NCBI GenBank assembly: GCA_019096195.1
Contig: JAGTXK010000059.1
Location: 1-64,000 of the forward strand
Reading direction: 5' to 3'
DNA from: Boletus sp. NGJ
Taxonomy: Eukaryota; Basidiomycota; Agaricomycetes; Boletales; Boletaceae
Length of the DNA stretch: 64,000 bases
Shown here: one piece after another, positions 54,566-64,000 of the stretch
How positions within the stretch are numbered: position 1 is the stretch's first letter
How the letters are laid out: each line of letters starts with the position of its first letter
Notes under the pieces: model-generated
Databases searched by the model: none
What the model saw: the letters and a program-made list of their open reading frames with translations, nothing else
What the model was told of the DNA's origin: nothing
Position numbers and translations under genes: made by a program

Positions 54566-57150
54566 ATGGACACCATCCACATCGCTGACCTCCTTCTCAC
54601 ACTATCCATATCCAACGACGACAAGGAAGAGCACTCGCAGGCGATCCTACTCTCTCTGATAATCGCACACGACATTTCGAGAACGGCGCGTTCAGACGAC
54701 CTGGCCTATTCGATCAACTATGCTGCAGTGTATACAACGCTCGTGGAGACACTTCCCAAGACACACTACTCCTCCCTCGACGCGCTTGTCGATCATGTCT
54801 TCAAGACGCTCTTTCGTTCGCACCCCGATTTACACGAGGCATGCGTTGTCGCAACGCTGCGAGATACCTCACCTCGCTTCACGATCGAGACGACACGCAG
54901 GAGAGATCAGACATCGATGGGCCCGTCCCAGTTCACCCTCATCGGACTCAGCTTTGGCCTCATCATTGGTGTGAACCCTCGGGAACGCGTCGAGAAACAG
55001 ACCGTCTTGTTCAATATCACTGTCCAGCGGCAGCAAAGGATTGATCTGCAAGAACAGTTCCCCTTTCTCGGCCTCTCGGCGTCTATTCGCCAAGTATGGT
55101 CAACTGAATCACGACACGATTGGCGGCGCGCTAATGTGCACATTCACTCTGTAGACATTTATTTCATCAAAATACCGGACCGTGGAGGCACTCGCGTCGG
55201 CCGTCGCGTGTCACGTTCTCAAGTATACAAAGGACCCGGACGACAAAGTCATTGTCAAGCTCTCGAAACCAAGCGCCTTGCCCCTCGCGGCATCTGCTCT
55301 AGTCCAGTTAACCCGGCGACAAGACGACTTTCCCGACGTCTTTGCGCCTCATGAGCTCCAAGACCGTTTACCACTTCTACCCGCATCGACGCATCTCGAC
55401 GCAGAGGTGGCGGGCAGAAGCACATCCTCCTCGTCGCATTCTGTCGCCCTTGCGCTGGGTTCGAATCTCGGCGACAGATTCGCCAATATTGAGACAGCAC
55501 TCCGGCTCCTCGAAGTGCCAGCATCCTTGCTTAGCGATCTGGCCAAAGATGCCCAGGTGTCGGCCATCGATACCAGTTTCATGTATGAAACCGCGCCGAT
55601 GTACGTCACTGACCAACCTCGGTTTGCCAATTGTGCTTGCATGGTGCGTTTCTAGTCCTACGTCCGTTTCTTGGGTATCCCTGTTCATCGCCGTTCGCGA
55701 TGCTTGGCTAGATCGAAACGAACCTGTCTCCCAAAGAACTACTCCGCCTGGTCAAGGCAATTGAGACGGTGATTGGCAGAGTGCCGAGTGGGCGTCACGG
55801 TCCGCGTGCGGTCGATCTCGACATTCTAACGTATGACGATCAACTCGTGGACACTCGCCCTCCCCACAGCCGGGCCAGTTTAGACAACCTGATTGGTGAG
55901 CTCGTCATTCCACATCCGCGCATCTGCGAACGCGAATTCGTGCTCCGGCCCTTGAACGAGTGAGCTATGTCACAGACTACGTGACTCCGAGCTGAGCTCT
56001 TTGGCATAGCATGATCCCAGGGTTCGTGCACCCTGTGTGTAACAAGACCATACGCACCCTTCTCCACGAACTGTTGTCTGGTAGGAGGGAGGACGACCTC
56101 CCTATGTTCAAAGTAATGCCGTTCCCGAAATACCCCTCGGATGACACCGCGCTCGTCAGGATCGACGGCGTGCGGGTACCCTCGACAGCAACATACTGGA
56201 CGGTGTCTTCAACAGATCCCACTAAACATGACTGCCCTCGGAAAACGCGCCTCATGGCTACACTCAACGTGACACCAGACTCTTTTTCTGACGGCGCCAA
56301 ATACAATGCGCTCCCTGACGCGATCGCCTATACAGTGTCCGCCGTCGCCTCTGGCGCCCATATCACCGATATTGGCGGTTACTCCACCCGTCCCGGTGCC
56401 GATTTCGTCTCGGCAGAGGAAGAAATCCGGCGCGTCGTCCCCGTCATCCAAGCCATCCGCGCGCACACCGATGATGCGGTCCGACATGCCCTCCTATCCG
56501 TCGACACCTTCCGCTGCGACGTCGCCGAACAAGCCGTCCGCGCGGGTGCCAACTGTATCAATGATGTGCACGCCTTTACGGGCCCTACCTATCCGCTCGA
56601 AGTTGCCTCTGCAGACCACCTCGCCAAGATGCGGTGTGTGGCGAAGGACTTGGGCGTGCCGGTGGTGTTGATGCATTCCCGTGGGGACGCAGGAGCGAAT
56701 AAAAACTACGATGCGTATCATGGTGAGCTCGTCTCTGCCATCAAAACGGAGCTCGGACACAAGGTGGATGCGATCGTGCGTGGCCCAGGTGGGGTCCGTC
56801 GATGGCTAGTCTTCGTCGACCCCGGAATCGGGTTTAGCAAGCCCGTGGAGGGACAGTTGGCGTTGATGCGTGATTTGGGCAAGGTGACGGCGGACGAACC
56901 TGGGAATGTACTGGCGGGGTACCCATTGCTGTTTGGAGCGTCCAAGAAATCAGTGTTGGGGGCGTTGTTAGAAGAGCCGGATGTGGAGGGGGCATACAAG
57001 GGACGGAAGACAAGTGCGCAGGAGAGGCGATGGGCGACCGCGGCCGCTGTGGCGTGTGCTGTTCAACAAGGGGCGAGTGTAGTGAGGGTCCACGATGTGG
57101 CAGAGATGAGAGACGTCGTTGCTGTCGCTTCCGCGATTTGGGGTCGATAA
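54566..57150 (+). CDS. FOL1: Trifunctional folate-synthesis protein (DHNA aldolase / HPPK / DHPS)
   Basis: Four exons: 54,566-55,093, 55,155-55,643, 55,712-55,959 and 56,010-57,150, all joining in frame. Order of domains: a FolB-like repeat (MDTIHIADLLLTLSISNDDK...), a second FolB repeat (LSFGLIIGVNPRERVEKQTV ... TVEALASAVACHVLKYT), HPPK (VALALGSNLGDRFANIETAL, FMYETAPMYV, RHGPRAVDLDILTYDD, HPRICEREFVLRPLND), and DHPS (LMATLNVTPDSFSDGAKYNA, ITDIGGYSTRPGA, SVDTFRCDVAEQAVRAGANC, INDVHAF, VVLMHSRGD, DPGIGFSKP, ASVVRVHDVAEM). Together these convert dihydroneopterin to dihydropteroate in folate biosynthesis. DHPS is the sulfonamide target. All signature motifs are present, so the gene looks functional. 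A fragment of a second copy lies at 14.5-14.7 kb. Confidence 0.95.
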
Positions 57151-57243
57151 CACCGTGAGCCCCCTTACTAGGGTTGCAGTGGCAACGTGTTGCAATTGTG
57201 TTGCCGATGGCTACGACTTTGATGGCATACACGTCGCATTTCG

Positions 57244-57385
57244 GTGAGTGATGCGTCCCTGTGGTCGTAGAGCATACGTTTTGGGCACGCCTTCTCGGGG
57301 TCTCCTTTCCCTTCTTCTCAACCTTTGGTGTTTGCGTCTTGGCCATGTCAGCACACACGAGAGGACCATGGACTATACGGCCAGG
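57244..57385 (-). pseudogene. Relic of ribosomal protein eS30 (RPS30)
   Basis: The minus frame reads RIVHGPLVCADMAKTQTPKV followed by EKKGKETPRRRAQN. The eS30 consensus is KVHGSLARAGKVKxQTPKVxKQEKKKTPKGRAKKR. After a one-base shift the DNA continues KRMLYDHRD, matching KRxLYNRRF of eS30. Positions such as VHG, QTPKVEK and the KRMLY stretch are preserved while others have decayed. No ubiquitin-like part or start is visible. It lies antisense to the folate gene, 95 bases beyond its stop. The parent gene is not in the window. Confidence 0.65.
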
Positions 57386-57649
57386 TTGTTTGAGCGCGTG
57401 CTCGATGCGGGGGACAACCGACAACGTACCTTTTCCTATATTATCAACGATGGGGACCTCGATTTGATCGTACAAACGTCCCATGTCGACAGGCGGCAAG
57501 AGAGCAGCAACCCAACCGAGTACCTCTCTCCCTTTTGCAATCTCACCTCTTCAAACCAGGGCTCAGGTACGCTATCCATAAACGCCGGGGCTGCCAAGCT
57601 CGTCGAGAATCTTGATGTTTTTTTGGAGGGAGTGTCGATTCAACGAGTG

Positions 57650-58537
57650 ATCCAGAATCATCCCTGTTGAGCATATCGACCACCGTGAAGAACGTCCTGA
57701 TTGAGAGCGCCAGGCCATCCGGGCCATTGTAGGTCGCGTCCGTCGCTTGCAGGAGGCAGACAGGATTTGTGGTCCGAGGTGGATCAGCGATCACAGGTAG
57801 TATTTGTATCTGTCCAGCTCGTCAATGTCAATGGGCCAGCCAACTTCACGAATGGAAGCATACTGGTTACGTGTTCCGTCAATGACCATTATCTCGATGC
57901 GAGGCGGATCTGTGATCGCCGGGAGTATTCGTATCTGTCCAGCTCGTCAGTATCGACAGTCCATCCGACTTGCTCAGGGACGGAAAAGTGCTGGTTACAT
58001 GTCGCGCAAATGTTAGCCATCTAGACATCGATCGATGTAGTGCGACGAGTTCGTGGACAGGGTTGTTGAGCTTGCCTGTTCATCGAAATAGCAGAGTATG
58101 GTGCCTTTTATGGTAGTAAAACGCATTAGATATGGTATTGCCATGCTCTCGATCACCCCAACGGACCTGCCATTTTATGGAGAACACTTGTCCGGAGTTT
58201 GAGCGGGCCCTCTTCGAGAACGTGCTAGGATGCGTAGTTTGTGTGGGGCATGTCGTGAACTGGTGTAATGCGGACTGCATATCGAATCCCGGAACCAAGA
58301 CATGACGAACAATCGTAGACTGACCTTTGAGGTGACAGAAGGTTTGGTCAATATTGCCTGCTTGGCTGGCCGTCGCAACGAGGTCATCTAGCTGGGATCC
58401 GAGGAAAAGTAAGCGCCAAAGACACGCGTGAACAGACCAAATTGAGAATAAGGAAATATCAATCTTCGCACCACGAGCAAACTGAAACACGTTGTTCCTT
58501 GACACCTTTAACCGACGACACTGTACCATTGGTGAAG
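57650..58537 (+). repeat. Upstream block of WD40 gene 2, shared with genes 1 and 3
   Basis: Matches 14.42-13.66 kb (inverted) and parts of 61.1-62.37 kb. Inside it a unit is repeated in tandem: CTGTCCAGCTCGTCA.TATCGAC/TGTCAATG ... CTGGTTACGTG/ATGTC at about 57,812 and 57,934. A 235-codon minus frame covers 58,080-58,787, but its frame is not kept in the other copies. Confidence 0.55.
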
Positions 58538-60696
58538 ATGACGTCCACAAAGACTGGTGCGTAACAGTTCCGAGCCTGAGGAGCGATTGAACACTGCTGA
58601 CGATTGAGTAAGACCACACAATCGTGTTCGACACCGGTCGCTCTGGTGTGGTGGATGCAGTCGCATTCCAGCCTGATGGGATGCATGTTTTAGGCGGGAC
58701 TTGGGATGGGATTCGACAATGGCGACTTGCGGACGGCAATTTCGGTAAAGAGACGGAGAAGCAAATGGGGATGAACTTGAATGCCATTTCTGTGTCAAGG
58801 GATCACAAATGGATAGTATGCGGGACTATGTGGGGGACAAGCGTGTGGGACGCAGAGATGCATGAAAAGGCCATCGAGGTGGACGGCACAAAGACGGTGT
58901 CTGCAGTTGACGTCTCCCCAGACTCGACTAGGTTTGCCACCGGGGCCGGAAGGGATGCAAGCATCTGGAGCATTACGAGTGGGGAGCGACTCGTTGGGCC
59001 GCTCGAACACGACGAAGATATCACTGGAATCAGGTTCTCGCCATCAGGCGAACACATCGCCACATCAGGTCGAGGTGGCTCCGTGCGGATTTTTCGCGGT
59101 CGCAGTGGTGACCAGCTCATTGAGATCAACACCATCACAAGCTCAGATTGGCCAATCACTCCGCTCGCGTGGTCCAACGGCGGTCAACAAATTTTTACCG
59201 CATCAGACGACAAGAAAATCAAGTCTTTCAATGCGTCCACGGGGTCCCAGTTCGCCGAATCGCAGATTCTCGGTGACGACAATGTCGGATCTATTGCTCT
59301 AGCCACCAACGGAAGATTCATCGCTACCTATGTATCACGTTCCATCTTCTTCCTTGACACATCAACACTCGCTCGCATTGGCCCTGGAATCGAGGACAGT
59401 GACAAGATACACTCAATTGCCATCTCTGCAGATAGTAACTATGTCGTCACTGGTCGATATGACGGAAAAATCAACATTCGAAATCTCAACAGCATTCTTC
59501 CATCAGACTTATGTGGCCCTTTCGATGTAAGTATTTGTGCACTCCAGTGCTAGCACATCCAATAAGCACTCGTCTTCCAAGCTGACATGCTACATTAGCT
59601 GTCTATTCGCAGGAATGGACAGCAAGACGAACAGCCTTCGACCTCGGGTGGTCAGGACAAGGGATTACCTGACTCTCCCCAGTCTCTGGTAGGATTTCAT
59701 CATTCTGCTACCAGAAGATTTGTACTGACTCCTTCCTTATGTATGTACACCAGCAAGATCCCACGAAATCCAATCCACTCGAGGGCGAGACCCGGAGTGC
59801 AGACAGCGAGGGGGAAACCCAGAACGAGAACGGCGACAGCGATCTGCTCGAGGTATCCGTTTTTTGTTCTTTTCCCAATCAAAGCAAGTTCTCACGATTG
59901 CACAGGTCAACGTGCCGTCCAGTACGCCCGGCCCTCAGTTTGACTACGAAGAGGTTCGAGGTCACTACATTCTTCTCTTACTTTCGTTTTGACACCGCTA
60001 CAGTCACTGTCCCCGGCATCATCCACTCATCCTCACGATGACGAGCCACCACCCATCGAGCCGTCTCACGCAATATCACAGTCGGGTGCAGTACCAGTGA
60101 CATCCCATCTAGAGGTAAATGTCGACACCGCCGAGTCATCGCAGGGTCGTTCGATATTTAAAAGGTGGCTGCGGAGAAAGAATAACAAGGACACAGCTTT
60201 GCATAAGCCAGATTGGCCTTCTGCACAATCGCGTGATCCTCGACTTCGTCACCAGTCACCAGCGAGAGAAAACACTACCGATGAGGGACCTTCGACAATG
60301 GCTGCAGGTCAACGTGTGCGAGTGAGTGATCTTCCCTGATAGATAAATGAATTAGCACGTCTAATATATCGTCTTAGCGAGCGGTTGCAAAACCCGTTGT
60401 ACAACGACAGGTTTGTTGTTTCTCGAGTTTGTTCTCATTCACTCATCACACGTTACAGAAGAAATCGCGTAAAAAACCTACTGCTCATAACCGTTCGCAC
60501 AAAGACACTTCGCGCGGCGGGCAAGGTGCTTCAGATCCAAACGAAGCGGGCCCTGTATGTCGTTTTCTTGTGAAGATAGTCCCCCTCACGACAGCTCATT
60601 TCCTGTCAGGCGCAGCAAGGAAACAATCCATCTCAACCATCAGCCGGGAGGGTCCATGTAACTGTGCGCGTATCTTCATTTTACTTACATTGTTAG
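58538..60696 (+). CDS. WD40 gene 2: seven-bladed beta-propeller protein with disordered basic tail
   Basis: Same plan as gene 1. Exon 1 is 19 nt (58,538-58,556, MTSTKT), exon 2 is 58,613-59,526, followed by small exons 59,599-59,688, 59,754-59,852 and others. Blades: VAFQPDGMHVLGGTWDGIRQ, ISVSRDHKWIVCGTMWGTSV, VDVSPDSTRFATGAGRDASI, IRFSPSGEHIATSGRGGSVR, LAWSNGGQQIFTASDDKKIK, IALATNGRFIATYVSRSIFF, IAISADSNYVVTGRYDGKIN. The tail contains QGRSIFKRWLRRKNNKD, KKSRKKPTAHNRSHKD and ends HVTVRVSSFYLHC at 60,696. Frames are kept over the introns I could place, so it looks intact. No effector domain is fused, so a scaffold role is the safe reading. Confidence 0.85.
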
Positions 60697-62373
60697 ACTC
60701 ACATTGGATCACGTCAGCGAGAATCAGACGACGCTATCCTTATGGTCAGATTCCCCAGATGGATGTGTTTTTGCTCGGGTACAGGAGATGGGACGCATTA
60801 ATCGGATCAAGTGGTTCATATTACATGTACATGTAGACTACGGGATTACGAGTATATGGACATTAATCGATTATGCGGTTATTTCAGTTCGTCTCGTTCC
60901 GCAGCTTTACATTACATTGGATAAACGTCACTACGCGAGGTGGATGAGTGATCGTAGCCGTATCTGTGCAGTACATAGGTATCGTCCTATAAAAGCCATA
61001 GAATCGCTAGGAATTGCTCTGTGGTGCTATCCTGAGGTGTTGGGAGCCGATCCGAGCGACGCGATGTGTGTCAGGTGATCGAGTACATGACAATGTCCGA
61101 TTTGCTCTACCGCCATTCAAAGCAGTGTGGAGCGCCATGATGATCGCGGGAAAGGTCAACAGCCATGCTCGTGACTGTCGCAGTACTTCGACCGACGTTG
61201 AACTAGCTCGAGACAATGGACGATCACAGGGACATGTAACCACCATGCTTCCATGCTTCGTGAAGTTGGCGAGCCCACGGGACTGTCTGCCTATCGTGAA
61301 CTAGGAAACGTGTCGGAAGGCATGACTAGAATCAATGGACTGTATGAGCACAACCATTGTAGGAAGCGGGGATCGCCCAGCCTGGCCATGCATGTGGATG
61401 TGACGTGGTCTGAGCGGGTGCGCTCCATTTTTACGGAAACAAAATTTTCCGGACTATGAACACACGCATATCTGGGACGCACACGTATTTGTGCGCGGTA
61501 TGCTGCAAGTTGGCCTCACGTGGATGGTACACTGGTCGTGAACCAAGTCTCGCAGTCAGGACCTCGGAAAAGACGGAAGGTTGGCCACCATTGCCTGCTT
61601 GCGCGGCCGTCGCAACGAGGTCATCTAGCTGGGATGCGGGTAAGAATAAGCGCCAAAGACGCGGGCTTACGCACGAACTGACCAAATTGAGAATAAGGAA
61701 ACATGTTTATGAATCAATTTTCGCACCACGAGGAAACCGAAACACCTTGTTCCTTGATGCTTTGAAACCGACGACTATGTGAAGATGACTACCGGTGTGT
61801 AACAGTTCTAAGGAGTGATTGAGCATTACTGACATCCAATCAAATCGTCAGACAACATGTATGAAAGGCACTACTGGCGTCAACAAGTCTGTATGTGAAC
61901 AGAACCACGTACAAAGTCACCCGGCGATATATGGGAATGTGACGTGGTCTGAGTGGGTTGTGTCCCATCTTATGGAAAAAAATCGCCTGAAGTACGCGAC
62001 CTTTTCGAGAATGTGCTGGGATACACACATATTTTGTGGGTGATTTGATATGTCGCGAGTTGGTCTCATGTGGACGGTACTCTTATCGTGAACCGAGTGC
62101 AGCCAAGACATGACAACTTGACAGTCACAGAATGCCCTTGGAAGAGACGGAAGGTTCGGCCAATATTGGCTACTTATCTAGCCGTCGCAACGTTATCTAA
62201 CTGAGATCCGAGTAAGAATAAACGCCAAAGACACCACGCTCCCGTGTGATCTTACCATAGTGGGAATAAAAGAAACATGTTGATGAATCCATTTTCGCAC
62301 TAAGAGTGAACCGAAACACCTTGTTCCTTGACACTTTGAAACCGACGACGACTTGAACGCATCATTGGGGACC
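60697..62373 (+). repeat. Partly tandem copies of the WD40 upstream block
   Basis: Two overlapping partial copies of the block that precedes gene 2. Copy one (about 61,380-61,860) has GTGACGTGGTCTGAGCGGGT, GTCGCAACGAGGTCATCTAGC and AAGAATAAGCGCCAAAGAC. Copy two (about 61,930-62,450) has GTGACGTGGTCTGAGTGGGT, GTCGCAACG.TATCTAACTGAG and AAGAATAAACGCCAAAGAC. The first half (60.7-61.1 kb) has no recognisable content. No gene is supported. Confidence 0.6.
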
Positions 62374-64000
62374 ATGTCATCCGCAAAGACCGGTGTGTAG
62401 CAGTTCGGAGAAGTGAGTGGACATTGCTGACAATTCAGTAAGACCGAACAATCGTCCTCGACACCGGTCGCGAGGGCATGGTGTATGCAGTCGCGTTCCA
62501 GCCTGATGGGATGCATGTTTTAGGCGGGAGCAGCGAAGGGATTCAACGATGGCGACTTGCGGACGGTCAAGAGGTGGGGAAGCAAGCGCGAATAAACTTG
62601 AACGCCATTTCCGTGTCGAAGGATCACAAATGGGTAGTGTGTGGGGCTGTGGAGGGGGCAAGCGTGTGGGACGCAGAGATCCAGGAAAAGGTCATCGAGG
62701 TGGAGGGCAAAAATAATGTGTTTGCAGTGGATGTCTCCCCTGACTCGACCAGGTTTGTCACCGGGACTGACACCGCGAACGTCTGGAGCATTACAAGCGG
62801 GGAGCGACTCGTTGGCCCACTCAAACATGACGAAGGGGTCATGGGAATCAGGTTCTCCCCCAACGGCGAGCAAATCGCCACTACCTGCCAAGGTCGCTCG
62901 GTCCGCATTTTTGACACTCACAACGGTAACCAACTCCTCGTCCTCAATACCATCGCACGCTCAAACTGGCCAATCACTCCGCTCGCGTGGTCCAACGACG
63001 GTCAACAAGTTTTTACTGCATCAGACGACAACAAAGTCAAGTCTTTCGCTGTATCCACGGGGTCCCAGCTCGCTGAATCGCCGATTCTGAACAACGATTA
63101 CTCCATTACTGTAGCTGGTAACGGCAAATTCATTGCCACTGTCACACGTGATGCCATCTCGTTCATGGACACATCAACGCTCGCCAAGATTGGCAATGGC
63201 ATCGAGGAGAGCAAAAGGATGTGGTCGGTTGCCATCTCCTTGGATAGCAGCCGAATCGCGACTGGACGACATGACGGCAAAATCATCGTACATAACCTCG
63301 CCAATTTTCTTCCGGACTCGTATGGACCATTCCATGTAAGCATTCATCACGTTGGCTTGTTGGATTAACACCATTCCATCTCCCATGTTGACACACTGCA
63401 TTAGCCATTTTCTCAGGAGGAACAACAGCCGGACGAGCACCCTTCGGCCTCGCGCGGCCATGAGAACAAGCCACCTGGCTCTGAGCCAGTAAGCATTTAT
63501 GGTTCTGAACCAAACGAACTGCGCTAACTTTACTATTGCACATGTACACCAGGACAACCCAGGGAAGTCCAGATCTGAGACGCACAATGAAGTCGGCGAT
63601 CATGATCTCCTTGAGGTACTGTATCCGTTCGTTCTTTTCCCAATCGAAGCGAGTTCTCATGATCGCATAGGTCGACGTGCCGTCGAGCACGCCTGGCCCT
63701 CAGTTCGACTATGACGAGGTTTGTGATCACTGGATTCTTCGCTCACTTCCGTGTTGATACCGCTGCAGTCACTCTCGCTGGCATCATCCACTCATCCTCA
63801 CGATGACGAGCCACCACCTGTCGAGCCGTCTCACACAATATCGCAGTCGTCGGGTGCAATACCAGTGACCTCCCATCCAGAGGTAAATGTCGACACCGCC
63901 GAGTCATCACAGGGTCGCTCGATTTTCAAAAAGTGGCCATGGAGGAAGAATAACAAGGATCCGGCTTTGCATAAGCCAGATCGACCTTCTGCAAAATCGC
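62374..64000 (+). CDS. WD40 gene 3: seven-bladed beta-propeller protein, cut by window edge
   Basis: Exon 1 is 62,374-62,392 (MSSAKT), exon 2 is 62,443-63,335. Blades: VAFQPDGMHVLGGSSEGIQR, ISVSKDHKWVVCGAVEGASV, VDVSPDSTRFVTGTDTANVW, IRFSPNGEQIATTCQGRSVR, LAWSNDGQQVFTASDDNKVK, a shortened sixth blade (VAGNGKFIATVTRDAISFMD) and VAISLDSSRIATGRHDGKII. Three-prime exons repeat the gene 2 pattern (QEEQQPDEHPSASRGHENK, VDVPSSTPGPQFDYDE, HPEVNVDTAESSQGRSIFKK), and the sequence ends inside the basic tail. The piece that lies in the window looks intact. Confidence 0.85.

Noticed and set aside
56834-57499. 221-codon minus-strand frame overlapping the DHPS exon
   Set aside because: Most of it is the antisense shadow of FOL1; only the stretch at 57,244-57,385 has independent meaning, as the eS30 relic.
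58080-58787. 235-codon minus-strand open frame upstream of WD40 gene 2
   Set aside because: The block is repeated at 13.6-14.4 and 61.1-62.4 kb, and this frame is broken and unconserved in both copies; the first exons of the WD40 genes explain the 3' part.
1-64000. tRNA, rRNA or CRISPR-like arrays
   Set aside because: No cloverleaf-compatible pair of A/B-box sequences, rRNA stretch or regularly spaced repeat was found by eye; the one GGGTTCGAATC match at 55,457 lies inside the HPPK exon.

Overview
The window looks like nuclear DNA of a basidiomycete fungus, most likely an agaricomycete. Genes on both strands are cut by many short (about 37-80 nt) GT-AG introns. The recognisable content is fungal: a Zn2Cys6 transcription factor, the trifunctional folate enzyme (FolB-HPPK-DHPS in one chain), an expanded family of DUF6533-type multi-membrane-span proteins, repeated WD40 genes, and a large KDZ-class DNA transposon. 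Exon limits are hand-built from reading frames and splice consensus, and no homology search was run.

Layout. 1-2.1 kb: the 3' part of a conserved gene of unknown function (gene A, minus), running off the left edge. 3.6-4.0 kb: a decayed copy of the Pro/Ser-rich gene found whole at 15.3-17.0 kb. 4.6-10 kb: two DUF6533 genes (D1, D2, minus) with a decayed copy of gene X between them. 11.6-14.7 kb: WD40 gene 1 (minus) with a fragment of the folate gene upstream. 15.3-21.6 kb: the Pro/Ser-rich gene, a Zn2Cys6 transcription factor and the best copy of gene X. 22-28.4 kb: relics of X and D copies plus DUF6533 gene D3. 28.37-40.17 kb: an 11.8 kb KDZ transposon with a transposase, four cargo reading frames, imperfect terminal inverted repeats and a near-perfect 8-bp target duplication. 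40.3-52.9 kb: D4, a further X relic, D5 (pseudogene), D6 and D7. 53.2-54.3 kb: a BTB/POZ gene. 54.6-57.15 kb: the trifunctional folate gene, with an antisense relic of ribosomal protein eS30 just downstream. 58.5-64 kb: WD40 genes 2 and 3, the last cut by the right edge.

Three patterns tie the window together. First, gene X and a DUF6533 gene form a divergent pair that has been copied at least four times; X decayed in three copies while D often survived. Second, the folate-WD40 block near 55-61 kb is mirrored, inverted and partly decayed, at 11.6-14.7 kb. Third, the KDZ element sits in the 3' flank of D4: its two outer flanks together resemble the uninterrupted 3' flank of D3. The region reads as a duplication-rich accessory locus around a few ordinary housekeeping genes (folate synthesis, transcription factor).
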